NCBI GenBank assembly: GCA_007117775.1
Contig: SKFX01000239.1
Coordinates: 1-9,428, forward strand
DNA length: 9,428 nucleotides
Reading direction: 5' to 3'
Origin: Ilumatobacteraceae bacterium
GTDB lineage: Bacteria; Actinomycetota; Acidimicrobiia; Acidimicrobiales; Ilumatobacteraceae
Shown here: in pieces, positions 1 through 6,728 of the stretch
Numbering within the stretch: the first letter of the stretch is position 1
Layout of the letters: each line of letters begins with the position of its first letter
Made by a program: the position numbers and the translations under genes
The notes under the pieces: generated by a model
Seen by the model: only the letters and a program-made list of their open reading frames with translations
Told to the model about the DNA's origin: nothing
The model's database searches: none

Positions 1-602
1 AGGAAGGCCAAGGCGGCCATCCCGACGGTGATCACCAGGGCGGTGCGGATACCGGCCAAAATGACCGGCACTGCGAGGGGGAGTTCGATATATCTGAGGA
101 CCTGGCGGCGGGTGAGTCCCATCCCGCGGCCGGCCTCGACCACTGCGGGGTCGACCTGCTCGAGGCCGACCATCGTGTTGCGCAGGACCGGGAGCAGGGT
201 GAACAGTGTCAGGGCCCAGATCGTGGTCCACGACCCACGGCCAAGCCACGCGAAGGCCAGCACCAACAGACCGAATGCCGGAATGGCCTGACCGGAGGTG
301 GCGACGGCCAGGATCGGGGTCCCGAGGCGTCGTGTCGCCGGCCGGGTCAACAGCACGCCGAGGGGGAGCGCAATGACCACGGTGAAGAATGTCGCCCAGA
401 ACGAGATCGAGAGATGCTGTTCGAGCTGCGGGCGCAGGTTCCGGCTCCAGCTCAGGGCGCGTTCGTCCTGGAAGATGCGATCCGAGCGGCCGTAGTTCCA
501 CCACAGCAGCGATGCGGTGATGATCACCACGACCGGGGTGACGGCGAGGCCGATATTGCCCCGAACCAGACGTAGCGCCGGTGGGCGCGCCGAGGTGCTC
601 AT
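1..602 (-). CDS. Osmoprotectant ABC transporter permease, second subunit (partial, C-terminus beyond left edge)
   Basis: Inner-membrane channel subunit of a glycine betaine/carnitine/choline-type importer (OpuCB/ProW family). About 200 residues are visible and the frame stays open to base 1. The first membrane segment is near residues 17-35, followed by a hydrophilic stretch and further hydrophobic segments near 66-86, 95-120 and 127-140. The EAA loop that docks on the ATPase is at about 156-186, with EAGRGMGLTRRQ followed by IELPLAVPVILAGIRTA. The ATG at 602 lies 13 bp after the ATPase stop and has GAGGG about 10 nt upstream, so it is the third gene of the operon. It resembles the first permease (2771-1857) in the EAA loop but is clearly not a recent copy. 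The remaining C-terminus, and probably the substrate-binding protein gene, should lie to the left of the window. The family call is secure; the exact substrate cannot be read from the sequence. Confidence 0.93.
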   Translation of the reverse strand, partial: MSTSARPPALRLVRGNIGLAVTPVVVIITASLLWWNYGRSDRIFQDERALSWSRNLRPQLEQHLSISFWATFFTVVIALPLGVLLTRPATRRLGTPILAVATSGQAIPAFGLLVLAFAWLGRGSWTTIWALTLFTLLPVLRNTMVGLEQVDPAVVEAGRGMGLTRRQVLRYIELPLAVPVILAGIRTALVITVGMAALAF

Positions 603-615
603 CGTTCGGTCACCC

Positions 616-1860
616 TCATCGTGGGTGGTCCCCATTCGGTGCGGGGGCTGCGGCCTCGAGTCGGTCGTAGTGCTTCTTCGCCTCCGAGCGCATGCGCTTG
701 AGAACGTCGGCGAGCTGCGTGATGTCGAGGATCCCGAGATAGCGATCACGGTGGTCCACGACCACTGCGGTGCCGGCATTGGACATCAGCAGTTCCTCGA
801 GGGCGTCATGCAGGGTGGCATTCGGTGGCACCTTGGAGTTGACGGCCACCCCGGCGCGCTCGAGCGGTCGATCGTCGCGGATGAGGTGTTCGCCGTTCAC
901 CCAGCGGATCGGACGGCGCTCTGCGTCGAGCACGAGCATCCATTTCTCATCGGAGGCGTCGAAGATGCGCGTGGCCTCGGCCCGGTCAGCATCTGCGGAC
1001 ACGACCGGGAACTCCTCCATCAGCTCGATATCGCGGACCCGTTCGAAATTGAGTCCCTTGAGCGTGGCGCCGACACCGATGAAGTCCGAGACGAATTCGT
1101 CGACCGGATAGGCCAGGATCCGCTCGGGGGTGTCGAGCTGCGCGATCCGCGACTGCTCACCCAAGATGGCGATCTGGTCGCCCATCTTGATGGCCTCGTC
1201 GATGTCATGGGTGACGAAGACAATGGTCTTGTTCAGCTCGCCCTGGAGGCGCAGGAACTCGTTCTGCAGCCGGTCGCGCGTGATCGGGTCGATGGCGCCG
1301 AAGGGTTCGTCCATCAACAGCACATCGGGATCGGCTCCGAGCGCCCGGGCCACGCCGACGCGTTGGGCTTGACCACCGGAGAGCTCCTTTGGATACCGGT
1401 CGCGGTAGATCGCCGGGTCGAGGCCGGTCAACTCCAGCAGTTCATTGACGCGCGCCGTGATGCGGGCCTTGTTCCAGCCGAGGAGTTTGGGCACTGTCGC
1501 GATGTTCTGGGCGATGGTCTGATGCGGGAACAGGCCGATCTGTTGGATCACGTAGCCGATCCGCCGGCGGAGGTGATCGGCATTGACGCTCGTGACGTCC
1601 TCTCCGTCGAAGTAGATCCGTCCGGCAGTGGGTTCGATCATGCGGTTGATGAGTCGCAGCGTTGTGCTCTTGCCGCACCCCGATGGCCCCACCAGCACCA
1701 GGATCTGGCCTCTGGGGATCTCCAGGTTCAGATCGGCGACCGCAGCGGTCGCCGATCCCGGATATCGCTTCTCGACTCCCTCGAGGCGGATCATCGTCTC
1801 GGGAGTGGAATCCGATTCGCCGGTGTTCGCCAGGGTGTCGTCGATGGTCTGGTCGCTCAT
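616..1860 (-). CDS. Osmoprotectant ABC transporter ATP-binding protein with C-terminal CBS region
   Basis: Cytoplasmic ATPase that powers import by the flanking permeases (OpuCA/ProV family), 414 residues. Walker A GPSGCGKST is at 58-66, the Q-loop at 106-107 (VIQQIGLFP), signature LSGGQ at 160-164, Walker B LLMDEP at 181-186 and the switch histidine in VTHD at 218. DPITRDRLQNEF after Walker B is typical of the betaine/proline subgroup. After the nucleotide-binding domain, residues of about 287-390 form a CBS pair: the second repeat (TLHDALEELLMSN, then YLGILDI) is well formed and the first is weaker. In characterised relatives the CBS region senses ionic strength or cyclic di-AMP; here that is inference. 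AGAGG at 1870-1874 serves the ATG at 1860, which overlaps the stop of the upstream permease in an ATGA, indicating translational coupling. The length is normal for the family. Confidence 0.95.
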   Translation of the reverse strand: MSDQTIDDTLANTGESDSTPETMIRLEGVEKRYPGSATAAVADLNLEIPRGQILVLVGPSGCGKSTTLRLINRMIEPTAGRIYFDGEDVTSVNADHLRRRIGYVIQQIGLFPHQTIAQNIATVPKLLGWNKARITARVNELLELTGLDPAIYRDRYPKELSGGQAQRVGVARALGADPDVLLMDEPFGAIDPITRDRLQNEFLRLQGELNKTIVFVTHDIDEAIKMGDQIAILGEQSRIAQLDTPERILAYPVDEFVSDFIGVGATLKGLNFERVRDIELMEEFPVVSADADRAEATRIFDASDEKWMLVLDAERRPIRWVNGEHLIRDDRPLERAGVAVNSKVPPNATLHDALEELLMSNAGTAVVVDHRDRYLGILDITQLADVLKRMRSEAKKHYDRLEAAAPAPNGDHPR

Positions 1861-2771
1861 GTGCGGAGTCCTCTCGATGTCGTGAATCGTCGGATGACAG
1901 CGATCAATGCGTCGGCCACGAGCGCGAGGATGACGGTGAAGATCACACCGGTCCAGACACGCTCCACCGATGTGACATCGGGGAATCGCTGCAGTCCGTC
2001 ACGGATGTATCCGCCGAGGCCGGTACCGCCCACCAGCGGTGCGATGGCCGCAATGCCGATGTTCAACAGTGTCGCGACGCGGATGCCGGTCAGGATGATC
2101 GGCCATGCGAGTGGAAGCTCGACGCGCATCAGGCGCTGGGTGGCGTTGAGGCCCATACCGCGCGCCGATTCGATGACGGCTCGGTCGACATCGGCGAGTC
2201 CGGTGATGGTGTTGCGCAGGATCGGCAGGATCGAATACATCGTCAGCGCGATGATCGGGCCGCGATCACCGATGCCGATGCCCGGCACCGAGATGAACAC
2301 TGCGAACAGTGCCAGTGATGGGATCGTGAGGAACACCGCCGCGATGCCGATCACGATGCCGCGCAATGCTGCGATGCGATGGATGATGACGCCGAGCACG
2401 ACCGAGGTCAGCGTGGCGAACAACATCGACATCGCCACGAGTTGGAGGTGGTCGACCATATTGGCCGCGATGTTGGACCAGCCCTCGGACTGGGTCATCC
2501 AGGACCACCATGATGCGTAGCCCTCGGAGCTGAAGACGATCGTTGGGAGCCGCGCGAACCCTGACAGCAGCTTGGAGATGCCGCCGATGACATCGTTATC
2601 GGCAGCGGTATCGGCGATGAACAGGTACCACACCAGCACCGCTGCGAACCCGGCGACGAACACTGCCCGGGTCGGGAAACTGCGCGGGGGTCGCACCAAC
2701 TCAGGTGACGGACCCGAAGGGTCGGGCCGGTCCACGGAGTCCTCGGTTGACGAGGTCGATGCAATCGTCAT
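1857..2771 (-). CDS. Osmoprotectant ABC transporter permease, first subunit
   Basis: Membrane permease (OpuCB/ProW family, BPD_transp_1 fold), 304 residues and first gene of the importer operon. The proline- and serine-rich cytoplasmic N-terminus (about 1-32) is followed by a membrane segment at about 35-52, a roughly 50-residue extracytoplasmic stretch rich in tryptophan (88-98), then the core helices from about 108 onward. The EAA loop is at 200-233, with ESARGMGLNATQ and VELPLAWPIILTGIR. The C-terminal motif GGTGLGGYIRDGLQ (248-261) is typical of the betaine permeases. The protein is longer than compact OpuCB proteins because of the N-terminal extension and extra helix. GGAG at 2780-2783, 8 nt before the ATG at 2771, supports this start. 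It ends in an ATGA overlap with the ATPase gene. Confidence 0.94.
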   Translation of the reverse strand: MTIASTSSTEDSVDRPDPSGPSPELVRPPRSFPTRAVFVAGFAAVLVWYLFIADTAADNDVIGGISKLLSGFARLPTIVFSSEGYASWWSWMTQSEGWSNIAANMVDHLQLVAMSMLFATLTSVVLGVIIHRIAALRGIVIGIAAVFLTIPSLALFAVFISVPGIGIGDRGPIIALTMYSILPILRNTITGLADVDRAVIESARGMGLNATQRLMRVELPLAWPIILTGIRVATLLNIGIAAIAPLVGGTGLGGYIRDGLQRFPDVTSVERVWTGVIFTVILALVADALIAVIRRFTTSRGLRT

Positions 2772-2888
2772 CGAGCCGTCTCCGGTGTGGTGTGCGCCTC
2801 AGCGCTCGTTCCTGCGATGGGTTCCTCTCAGCGCCAGTCCGGGCGCATCGGCTTCATTGACCGTGGTGGTTGACGACGGATGAATGGA

Positions 2889-2909
2889 CGAATGATTCGA
2901 CCTTCGACC
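2889..2909. repeat. Palindrome and tandem heptamer at the osmoprotectant operon start site
   Basis: CGAAT-G-ATTCG is a perfect 11-bp palindrome at 2889-2899. It overlaps a tandem direct repeat of TTCGACC at 2896-2902 and 2903-2909. Together they cover the predicted -10 box and transcription start of the transporter operon, a common place for a repressor operator. The repeats are plain in the sequence; the operator role is inference. Confidence 0.45.
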
Positions 2910-2935
2910 GTAGCCAGCTTATCTCCGGAGAGCAA
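2907..2935 (-). promoter_or_regulatory. Candidate promoter of the osmoprotectant transporter operon
   Basis: Read on the minus strand, TTGCTC (2935-2930) and TACGGT (2912-2907) are separated by exactly 17 nt. The -10 fits the TANNNT form common in actinobacteria. The spacer contains a perfect 10-bp palindrome, TCTCCGGAGA, at 2922-2931. Transcription would start near 2900, giving a leader of about 130 nt before the permease ATG at 2771. The rest of the 2772-2987 gap shows no other gene, and I see no convincing terminator for the gene that ends at 2988. Confidence 0.5.
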
Positions 2936-2987
2936 ATCACCGGTGTCTGGTGGCGATCGTGCTGGGGTGATCTCGTGAGCCGACAGC

Positions 2988-3452
2988 TCAGTGGTCCCAG
3001 CGGTTGGGCCGTTCGGCCCGCACGATGACCATATCGGGCTGGTTCGGCTCGCAGATCGCCCGAAGCACATAGTGCTGGGCGCCGGTGGTCAACTCGGCCA
3101 GGACGTAGCCGTCGCTGGAATCGCGCAGACCGCTGCCGATCAGGTGGATGGCGTCGATCTCGAGGCCGGCGTGTTCGGCCTCGGCGCGCCACAGATGGGC
3201 GAGGCCCTGGCGCAGCGTCGGTTCGCTCAGTAGATCACCACCGTGCAATTCGAGTTCCACGCTGGTGACGCTGACCGACTCGACCAACGAGATATCGCTG
3301 AGAGTCTGGGTACTGACATCGTCATCGAACATCACCGTGATGGTGCCGTTCTCGAGACAGTGGCTGCCGAAGAAGCCGTAACGGATCAGCGGCAGGCCGT
3401 CATCGCCGAGACTGCGCATGCGAATCCGGTCGCCGGGAGCGAAATCGGTCAT
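2988..3452 (-). CDS. Unrecognised protein, 154 residues, coupled to the serine hydrolase gene
   Basis: I do not recognise this protein. Residues 1-60 (FAPGDRIRMRS, then GTITVMFDDD) read like a small SH3- or KOW-like beta barrel: alternating hydrophobic and charged residues starting with a GDRIRMR strand. Residues of about 64-154 form a second part, with a helix rich in Ala and Glu (79-96) and beta-like strands (AIHLIGSG, YVLAELTTG, YVLRAI, MVIVRAERP). There is no signal peptide or membrane helix and the composition is acidic, so it is probably a soluble cytoplasmic protein. The ATG at 3452 is preferred over upstream alternatives because a strong GGAGG lies 9 nt before it, and because it overlaps the upstream stop as ATGA. 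It is the last gene of the DAHP synthase operon. Confidence 0.8.
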   Translation of the reverse strand: MTDFAPGDRIRMRSLGDDGLPLIRYGFFGSHCLENGTITVMFDDDVSTQTLSDISLVESVSVTSVELELHGGDLLSEPTLRQGLAHLWRAEAEHAGLEIDAIHLIGSGLRDSSDGYVLAELTTGAQHYVLRAICEPNQPDMVIVRAERPNRWDH

Positions 3453-4330
3453 CGCGTCGAGCCTCCATCGGGGGCATCGACGGCATCGATGATCGAATCC
3501 GATAACGCTGCCCACGATCGAACCGCCTCAGCGGCCCAGGTCCCAAAGGGGCGATCGCCGAGAGCGACGAGGCCGAGACGTCGGCTCGGATCGACCCACA
3601 TCATCGATCCACCCGCACCGAAATGACCAGCGGTCCGCGCTGATCGGCATCGGCCCATCCAATGCGGTGCCTTGTCTCCTGCGATCTCGAAGCCCAGTCC
3701 CCACGGGCACGGTTCGAAGCGACCCACGCCCGGAACGATACCCGCCAGATCGGGCCACTGTGGCATGAGTGCATCATTGAGCGTCGCGGTGTCGATGAGC
3801 GTCGGTGAGATGATCTGCGCGCAGAACGAGAGCAGGTCGTCGACACATGAGATGAGGCCCCCGGCAGCCGAGCCGTCGAGCGCGGTGCGATCCATGGAGA
3901 GCGGCTCGAGCACGGCCTCGCGCAGGTAGGTCGCGGTGCCGATACCCGCCAGTCGGCTCACGCCGGCGTCGATGATCTCAAAGCCGGTGTTGGAGTAGAT
4001 CCGCGCTGTGCCGGGGAGCGCAACCGGATGTCGTGCGTCGAACGGGTACCCGCCGGTATGTGCCAGCAGATGGCGCAATGTGCAGCCGGACTGGGCGCCC
4101 GGGAACTGCCCATCGAGGTCCACGACCCGTTCTTCGACAGCGACCAGCACCCCGAGCGCTGCGACCGGTTTGGTCAATGAGGCAACCTCGAAGCGGTGCT
4201 GGCGATCGCCGATGGTGGCGATGGTGCCAGACGAGTCGATCACTCCGACAGCGAGGTGATCGACCGGCCAGTGCTGTGTCGCCGACAGTGCAGCGCTGAC
4301 ACGGTCGGCGAAGTGGTGAGCGCTCAACAA
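3449..4330 (-). CDS. Cytoplasmic serine hydrolase, beta-lactamase/PBP-like fold
   Basis: A member of the serine beta-lactamase-like superfamily (class C / penicillin-binding protein type), 293 residues. The nucleophile motif SLTK is at 51-54 (Ser51, Lys54), the YSN motif at 112-114 and a third motif HFGAGG at 236-241 in place of KTG. LRHLLAHTGGYPFD (85-98) is another family hallmark. It lacks a signal peptide, so it probably works in the cytoplasm as an esterase or peptidase rather than as an antibiotic resistance enzyme; the substrate is unknown. The start appears to be TTG (4330, or the adjacent TTG at 4327). No ATG fits, and the first in-frame GTG would remove N-terminal residues that the fold needs. 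No good ribosome binding site precedes it, and the gene lies only 12 bp after the DAHP synthase stop, so it probably depends on coupling. It overlaps the next gene by ATGA. Confidence 0.88.
   Translation of the reverse strand: MLSAHHFADRVSAALSATQHWPVDHLAVGVIDSSGTIATIGDRQHRFEVASLTKPVAALGVLVAVEERVVDLDGQFPGAQSGCTLRHLLAHTGGYPFDARHPVALPGTARIYSNTGFEIIDAGVSRLAGIGTATYLREAVLEPLSMDRTALDGSAAGGLISCVDDLLSFCAQIISPTLIDTATLNDALMPQWPDLAGIVPGVGRFEPCPWGLGFEIAGDKAPHWMGRCRSARTAGHFGAGGSMMWVDPSRRLGLVALGDRPFGTWAAEAVRSWAALSDSIIDAVDAPDGGSTR
3462..3466 (-). promoter_or_regulatory. Shine-Dalgarno site deciding the start of the 154-residue gene
   Basis: GGAGG on the minus strand, 9 nt before the ATG at 3452. It lies inside the end of the hydrolase gene and favours this start over an in-frame codon 63 nt further upstream. 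Confidence 0.75.
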
Positions 4331-4342
4331 CCGGTGCCGAGA

Positions 4343-5701
4343 TCAGGGGTTGACCGACGAGACCAACTCAGCGGTGCGGAACGCCAACTCAAGACCCTGA
4401 CGGCCGTTGAGTCGGGGGTCGCAGACGGTCTCATAGCGGTGATCGAGATCGGCATCGTCGAGCGCGTCGGCTCCACCGAGACATTCGGTCACGTTCTCGC
4501 CGGTCAGCTCGACGTGGATGCCTCCCGGCCAGGTCCCCTCGGCGCGATGCGCCCGGACGAACCCCTCGATCTCGGCGATGATCGCGTCGAAATGCCGCGT
4601 CTTGCGGCCAGAGGGTGTGGAGTAGGTGTTGCCGTGCATCGGATCACAGGCCCAGACCACCGGATGCCCGGCATCGGTCACCGCGCGCAGGATCGGTCGC
4701 AGGCAGGCTTCGACATCGCTGGCCCCCATACGCGAGATCAGCGTGAGCCGGCCCGGGATGTGCGCCGGATTCAGGCGCTCACACAATTCGAGCACCTCGT
4801 CCACGGTGGTCGACGGCCCGATCTTGCAGCCGATCGGGTTGGCGACGCCGCGCAGGAACTCGACATGGGCGCCGTCGACCTCACGGGTGCGTTCGCCGAT
4901 CCACAGCATGTGCGCCGAGCAGTCGAACCACGCACCGCTGAGTGAGTCGCGTCGGGTGAGGGCCTCTTCATAGCCGAGCAGCAGGGCCTCATGGGAGGTG
5001 TACACGTCGACCTCTCGCAGATTGGCATTGGTCTCGGTGTCCATCCCACACGCCCGCATGAACCGCAGCGCGCGGTCGATCTCGCTGGCGAGTTGGCGAT
5101 AGCGCTGGCCCTCGGGGCTCGAGCCGACGAACTCCTGGGTCCATGCGTGCACCCGATCGAGTGCGGCGAAGCCACCCTTGGTGAAGGCCCGCAGCAGGTT
5201 CAAGGTGGAGGCCGACTGGTGATAGGCCTGCACGAGGCGATCGGCATCAGGAACCCGTGCCGCCTCGGTGGGAGCCTCGGCGTTGACGATATGGCCCCGG
5301 AACGAGGGGATCTCGAGATCGCCGATCTTCTCGGTGGGGCTCGAGCGCGGCTTGGCGAACTGCCCGGCCATCCGGCCGACCTTCACCACCGGTACGCCCA
5401 TGGAGTAGGTCAGCACCACGGCCATCTGCAAGATGACCCGCAGCTTCTCTCGGATCGAGTCGGCGCTGAAGTCTTCGAAACTCTCCGCGCAGTCGCCGGC
5501 CTGGAGCAAGAACGCGTTCCCGGCGGCCACCTGGGCGAGATTGGCCTGCAGGGAGCGGGCCTCGCCGGCGAATACCAGTGGCGGCAGGGCTGAGACGGTC
5601 TTGAGCGCGCTCTGCAGCGCCGCCTCATCTGGCCACTGAGGTTGCTGGCGCGCCTCGAAACCCTGCCAGGAGTCCGGAGCCCACGAATCGTTTCGCGACA
5701 T
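4343..5701 (-). CDS. Class II 3-deoxy-7-phosphoheptulonate (DAHP) synthase
   Basis: Condenses phosphoenolpyruvate and erythrose 4-phosphate to DAHP, the first step of the shikimate pathway to aromatic amino acids. From the start chosen here (452 residues), the metal-binding Cys is at 71 (LQAGDCAESF), and GRMAGQFAKPRS at 109-120 carries the substrate-binding Arg and Lys. CDPMHGNT (352-359) holds the metal His, HVELTGENVTECLGG (397-411) the metal Glu and CDPRLN (427-432) the metal Asp. All expected catalytic residues are present and the length fits the class II family (about 450-465 residues). In-frame alternatives are ATG at 5710 and TTG at 5734. I prefer 5701 because MSRNDSWAPDSW resembles the usual N-terminus and a leaderless-type -10 lies just upstream. 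It is the first gene of a three-gene operon. Symbols differ between species (aroG, aroF, aroH), so none is assigned. Confidence 0.94.
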   Translation of the reverse strand: MSRNDSWAPDSWQGFEARQQPQWPDEAALQSALKTVSALPPLVFAGEARSLQANLAQVAAGNAFLLQAGDCAESFEDFSADSIREKLRVILQMAVVLTYSMGVPVVKVGRMAGQFAKPRSSPTEKIGDLEIPSFRGHIVNAEAPTEAARVPDADRLVQAYHQSASTLNLLRAFTKGGFAALDRVHAWTQEFVGSSPEGQRYRQLASEIDRALRFMRACGMDTETNANLREVDVYTSHEALLLGYEEALTRRDSLSGAWFDCSAHMLWIGERTREVDGAHVEFLRGVANPIGCKIGPSTTVDEVLELCERLNPAHIPGRLTLISRMGASDVEACLRPILRAVTDAGHPVVWACDPMHGNTYSTPSGRKTRHFDAIIAEIEGFVRAHRAEGTWPGGIHVELTGENVTECLGGADALDDADLDHRYETVCDPRLNGRQGLELAFRTAELVSSVNP

Positions 5702-5705
5702 GACG

Positions 5706-5734
5706 ATCATGCTAACGGCGGTCGACGCCGTCAA
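5706..5734 (-). promoter_or_regulatory. Candidate leaderless promoter of the DAHP synthase operon
   Basis: On the minus strand TTGACG (5734-5729) is followed after 17 nt by CATGAT (5711-5706). An overlapping actinobacterial-type -10, TAGCAT, sits at 5714-5709, exactly 7 nt before the ATG at 5701. Either box would start the transcript at or within a few bases of the ATG, which agrees with the lack of a Shine-Dalgarno sequence there. The TTGACG-TAGCAT spacing is only 14 nt, so which -10 pairs with the -35 is uncertain. Confidence 0.5.
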
Positions 5735-5756
5735 CGCTCGTCGCGGCGCAGACAGC

Positions 5757-5790
5757 CAAGAGCGCGCCCCGCAGACGGGACGCGCCCTTG
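5757..5790 (-). terminator. Strong hairpin terminator after the sigma factor gene
   Basis: On the minus strand, a 15-bp stem (5790-5776 with 5771-5757, two G-U pairs) closes a TCTG loop at 5775-5772. It lies about 30 nt after the sigma gene stop and just before the DAHP synthase promoter. No U-tract beyond the stem is visible apart from the TT inside it, as is common in high-GC actinobacteria, so its efficiency is uncertain. Confidence 0.7.
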
Positions 5791-5820
5791 ATCACTGGTG
5801 TTCGACGATGACGGTGCCGG

Positions 5821-6648
5821 TCAGACCGCGAGGATGCGCTCGGCATCATCGCGCAAGCCGGTCACGGCTCGGCTGACGAGACGACGCGCCGCCTCAGCGG
5901 TCACGCCGAGGCTCTCGCCGACCTCGCGGAAGCTCTTGCGCTCACCGTCGATCAGGCCGAAACGCGCCTCGACGGCGAATCGGGCCCGATGGTCCAAGGT
6001 GCCGAGCAGTTCATTGAGCAGATCGCTGTCGACCAGCGTCATCACGTGATCCTCGGGCGTGCCATCACCGTTGGCCATGAGGTCCCCGAGGGTGGCATCA
6101 CCGTCGTCACCGACGGTCTTGTCGAGCGAGACCGGGGTTGTGAGACGATGCAGTTCGGCATTCGCCTGATCGAGGGTCTCGCCATCACCGGAGGCCTGAC
6201 GCAGTGCGGCGCGCAGACTTGCAGAGCGGTCTCCGGGAATGCGGATGAGGCTCGCCTTCTGATCGAGCGCACGACCGATCGCCTGGCGGATCCAGAACGT
6301 GGCGTACGTCGAGAACTTGAACCCACGGCGCCAGTCGAACTTGTCGACGGCGTGCTCGAGGCCGAGGTTGCCCTCCTGGATCAGATCCAACAGGTCCATG
6401 CCCTGGGGGAGCGGATAGCGGCGGGCGATGCTCACCACCAGACGCAGGTTTGAGCGGATGAAGCGATCCTTGGCAGTGGCAGCGGCGGCGACGGCTGCTT
6501 TGAGCTCGGCACCCTTCTTGCCGGCTTCGAGCTGCTCGGCGGCCTCACGGCCGGCCTCGATGGCGCGCGAGAGTTCACGCTCGTCCTCTGCGGTCAACAG
6601 CGGCACCTTGCCGATATCGTTGAGGTACAGTCCGATTGAGTCATTCAT
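5821..6648 (-). CDS. Sigma-70 family RNA polymerase sigma factor (group 2-like, no region 1.1)
   Basis: A 275-residue sigma factor. Region 1.2 is at 4-33 (IGLYLNDIGKVPLLT), region 2 at about 62-138 with the near-invariant DLIQEGNLGL (88-97), the melting/-10 segment FDWRRGFKFSTYATFWIRQAI (104-124) and RIP at 136-138. A short region 3 spans about 140-195, and region 4 about 205-270. The -10 recognition region is very close to primary sigma factors, but the -35 helix-turn-helix ends in VTAEAARRLVSRAVTGLR where the primary factors have VTRERIRQIE. Relaxed or different -35 recognition is possible. The start at 6648 is chosen because homology begins there; the 72 in-frame codons upstream are low-complexity and arginine/proline-rich. 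GGA lies 9 nt before the ATG and AAGG slightly further. It is transcribed alone between a regulatory region and the hairpin terminator. Confidence 0.92.
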   Translation of the reverse strand: MNDSIGLYLNDIGKVPLLTAEDERELSRAIEAGREAAEQLEAGKKGAELKAAVAAAATAKDRFIRSNLRLVVSIARRYPLPQGMDLLDLIQEGNLGLEHAVDKFDWRRGFKFSTYATFWIRQAIGRALDQKASLIRIPGDRSASLRAALRQASGDGETLDQANAELHRLTTPVSLDKTVGDDGDATLGDLMANGDGTPEDHVMTLVDSDLLNELLGTLDHRARFAVEARFGLIDGERKSFREVGESLGVTAEAARRLVSRAVTGLRDDAERILAV

Positions 6649-6688
6649 GATGCTGGTTCCAACCTTGTTGCTGGGGTAGAGATTCCGC

Positions 6689-6720
6689 GGTCGACCGTGA
6701 AACTGGTCACAGTGTCGACC
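6689..6720. promoter_or_regulatory. CRP-family-like binding site nested in a larger inverted repeat
   Basis: CGTGA-AACTGG-TCACA at 6696-6711 matches 9 of 10 arm positions of the TGTGA-N6-TCACA site recognised by CRP-type regulators (Crp/GlxR in actinobacteria). It sits inside an outer perfect inverted repeat, GGTCGAC (6689-6695) and GTCGACC (6714-6720), with nearly the same centre. The site is about 55 bp upstream of the sigma ATG. No good -10 lies between it and the gene, so it would be within or just before the leader. Binding by a CRP protein is inference. Confidence 0.5.
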
Positions 6721-6728
6721 CCGATGGT

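Noticed and set aside
517..2520. A 667-codon open frame on the plus strand opposite the transporter operon
   Set aside because: It lies antisense to three well-supported transporter genes, its translation is low-complexity with no family motif, and long antisense frames are common in high-GC DNA.
2936..2987. Possible terminator after the 154-residue gene (ATCACC and GGTGAT arms)
   Set aside because: The arms are only 6 bp with a loop of over 20 nt and no U-rich tail, so the stem is not convincing.
3453..3515. Upstream start for the 154-residue protein, adding 21 residues
   Set aside because: It would overlap the hydrolase gene by 67 bp, while 3452 has a strong GGAGG and an ATGA junction.
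4196..4945. A 249-codon plus-strand frame opposite the hydrolase and DAHP synthase genes
   Set aside because: It overlaps two genes with complete catalytic motifs, and the translation has no recognisable domain.
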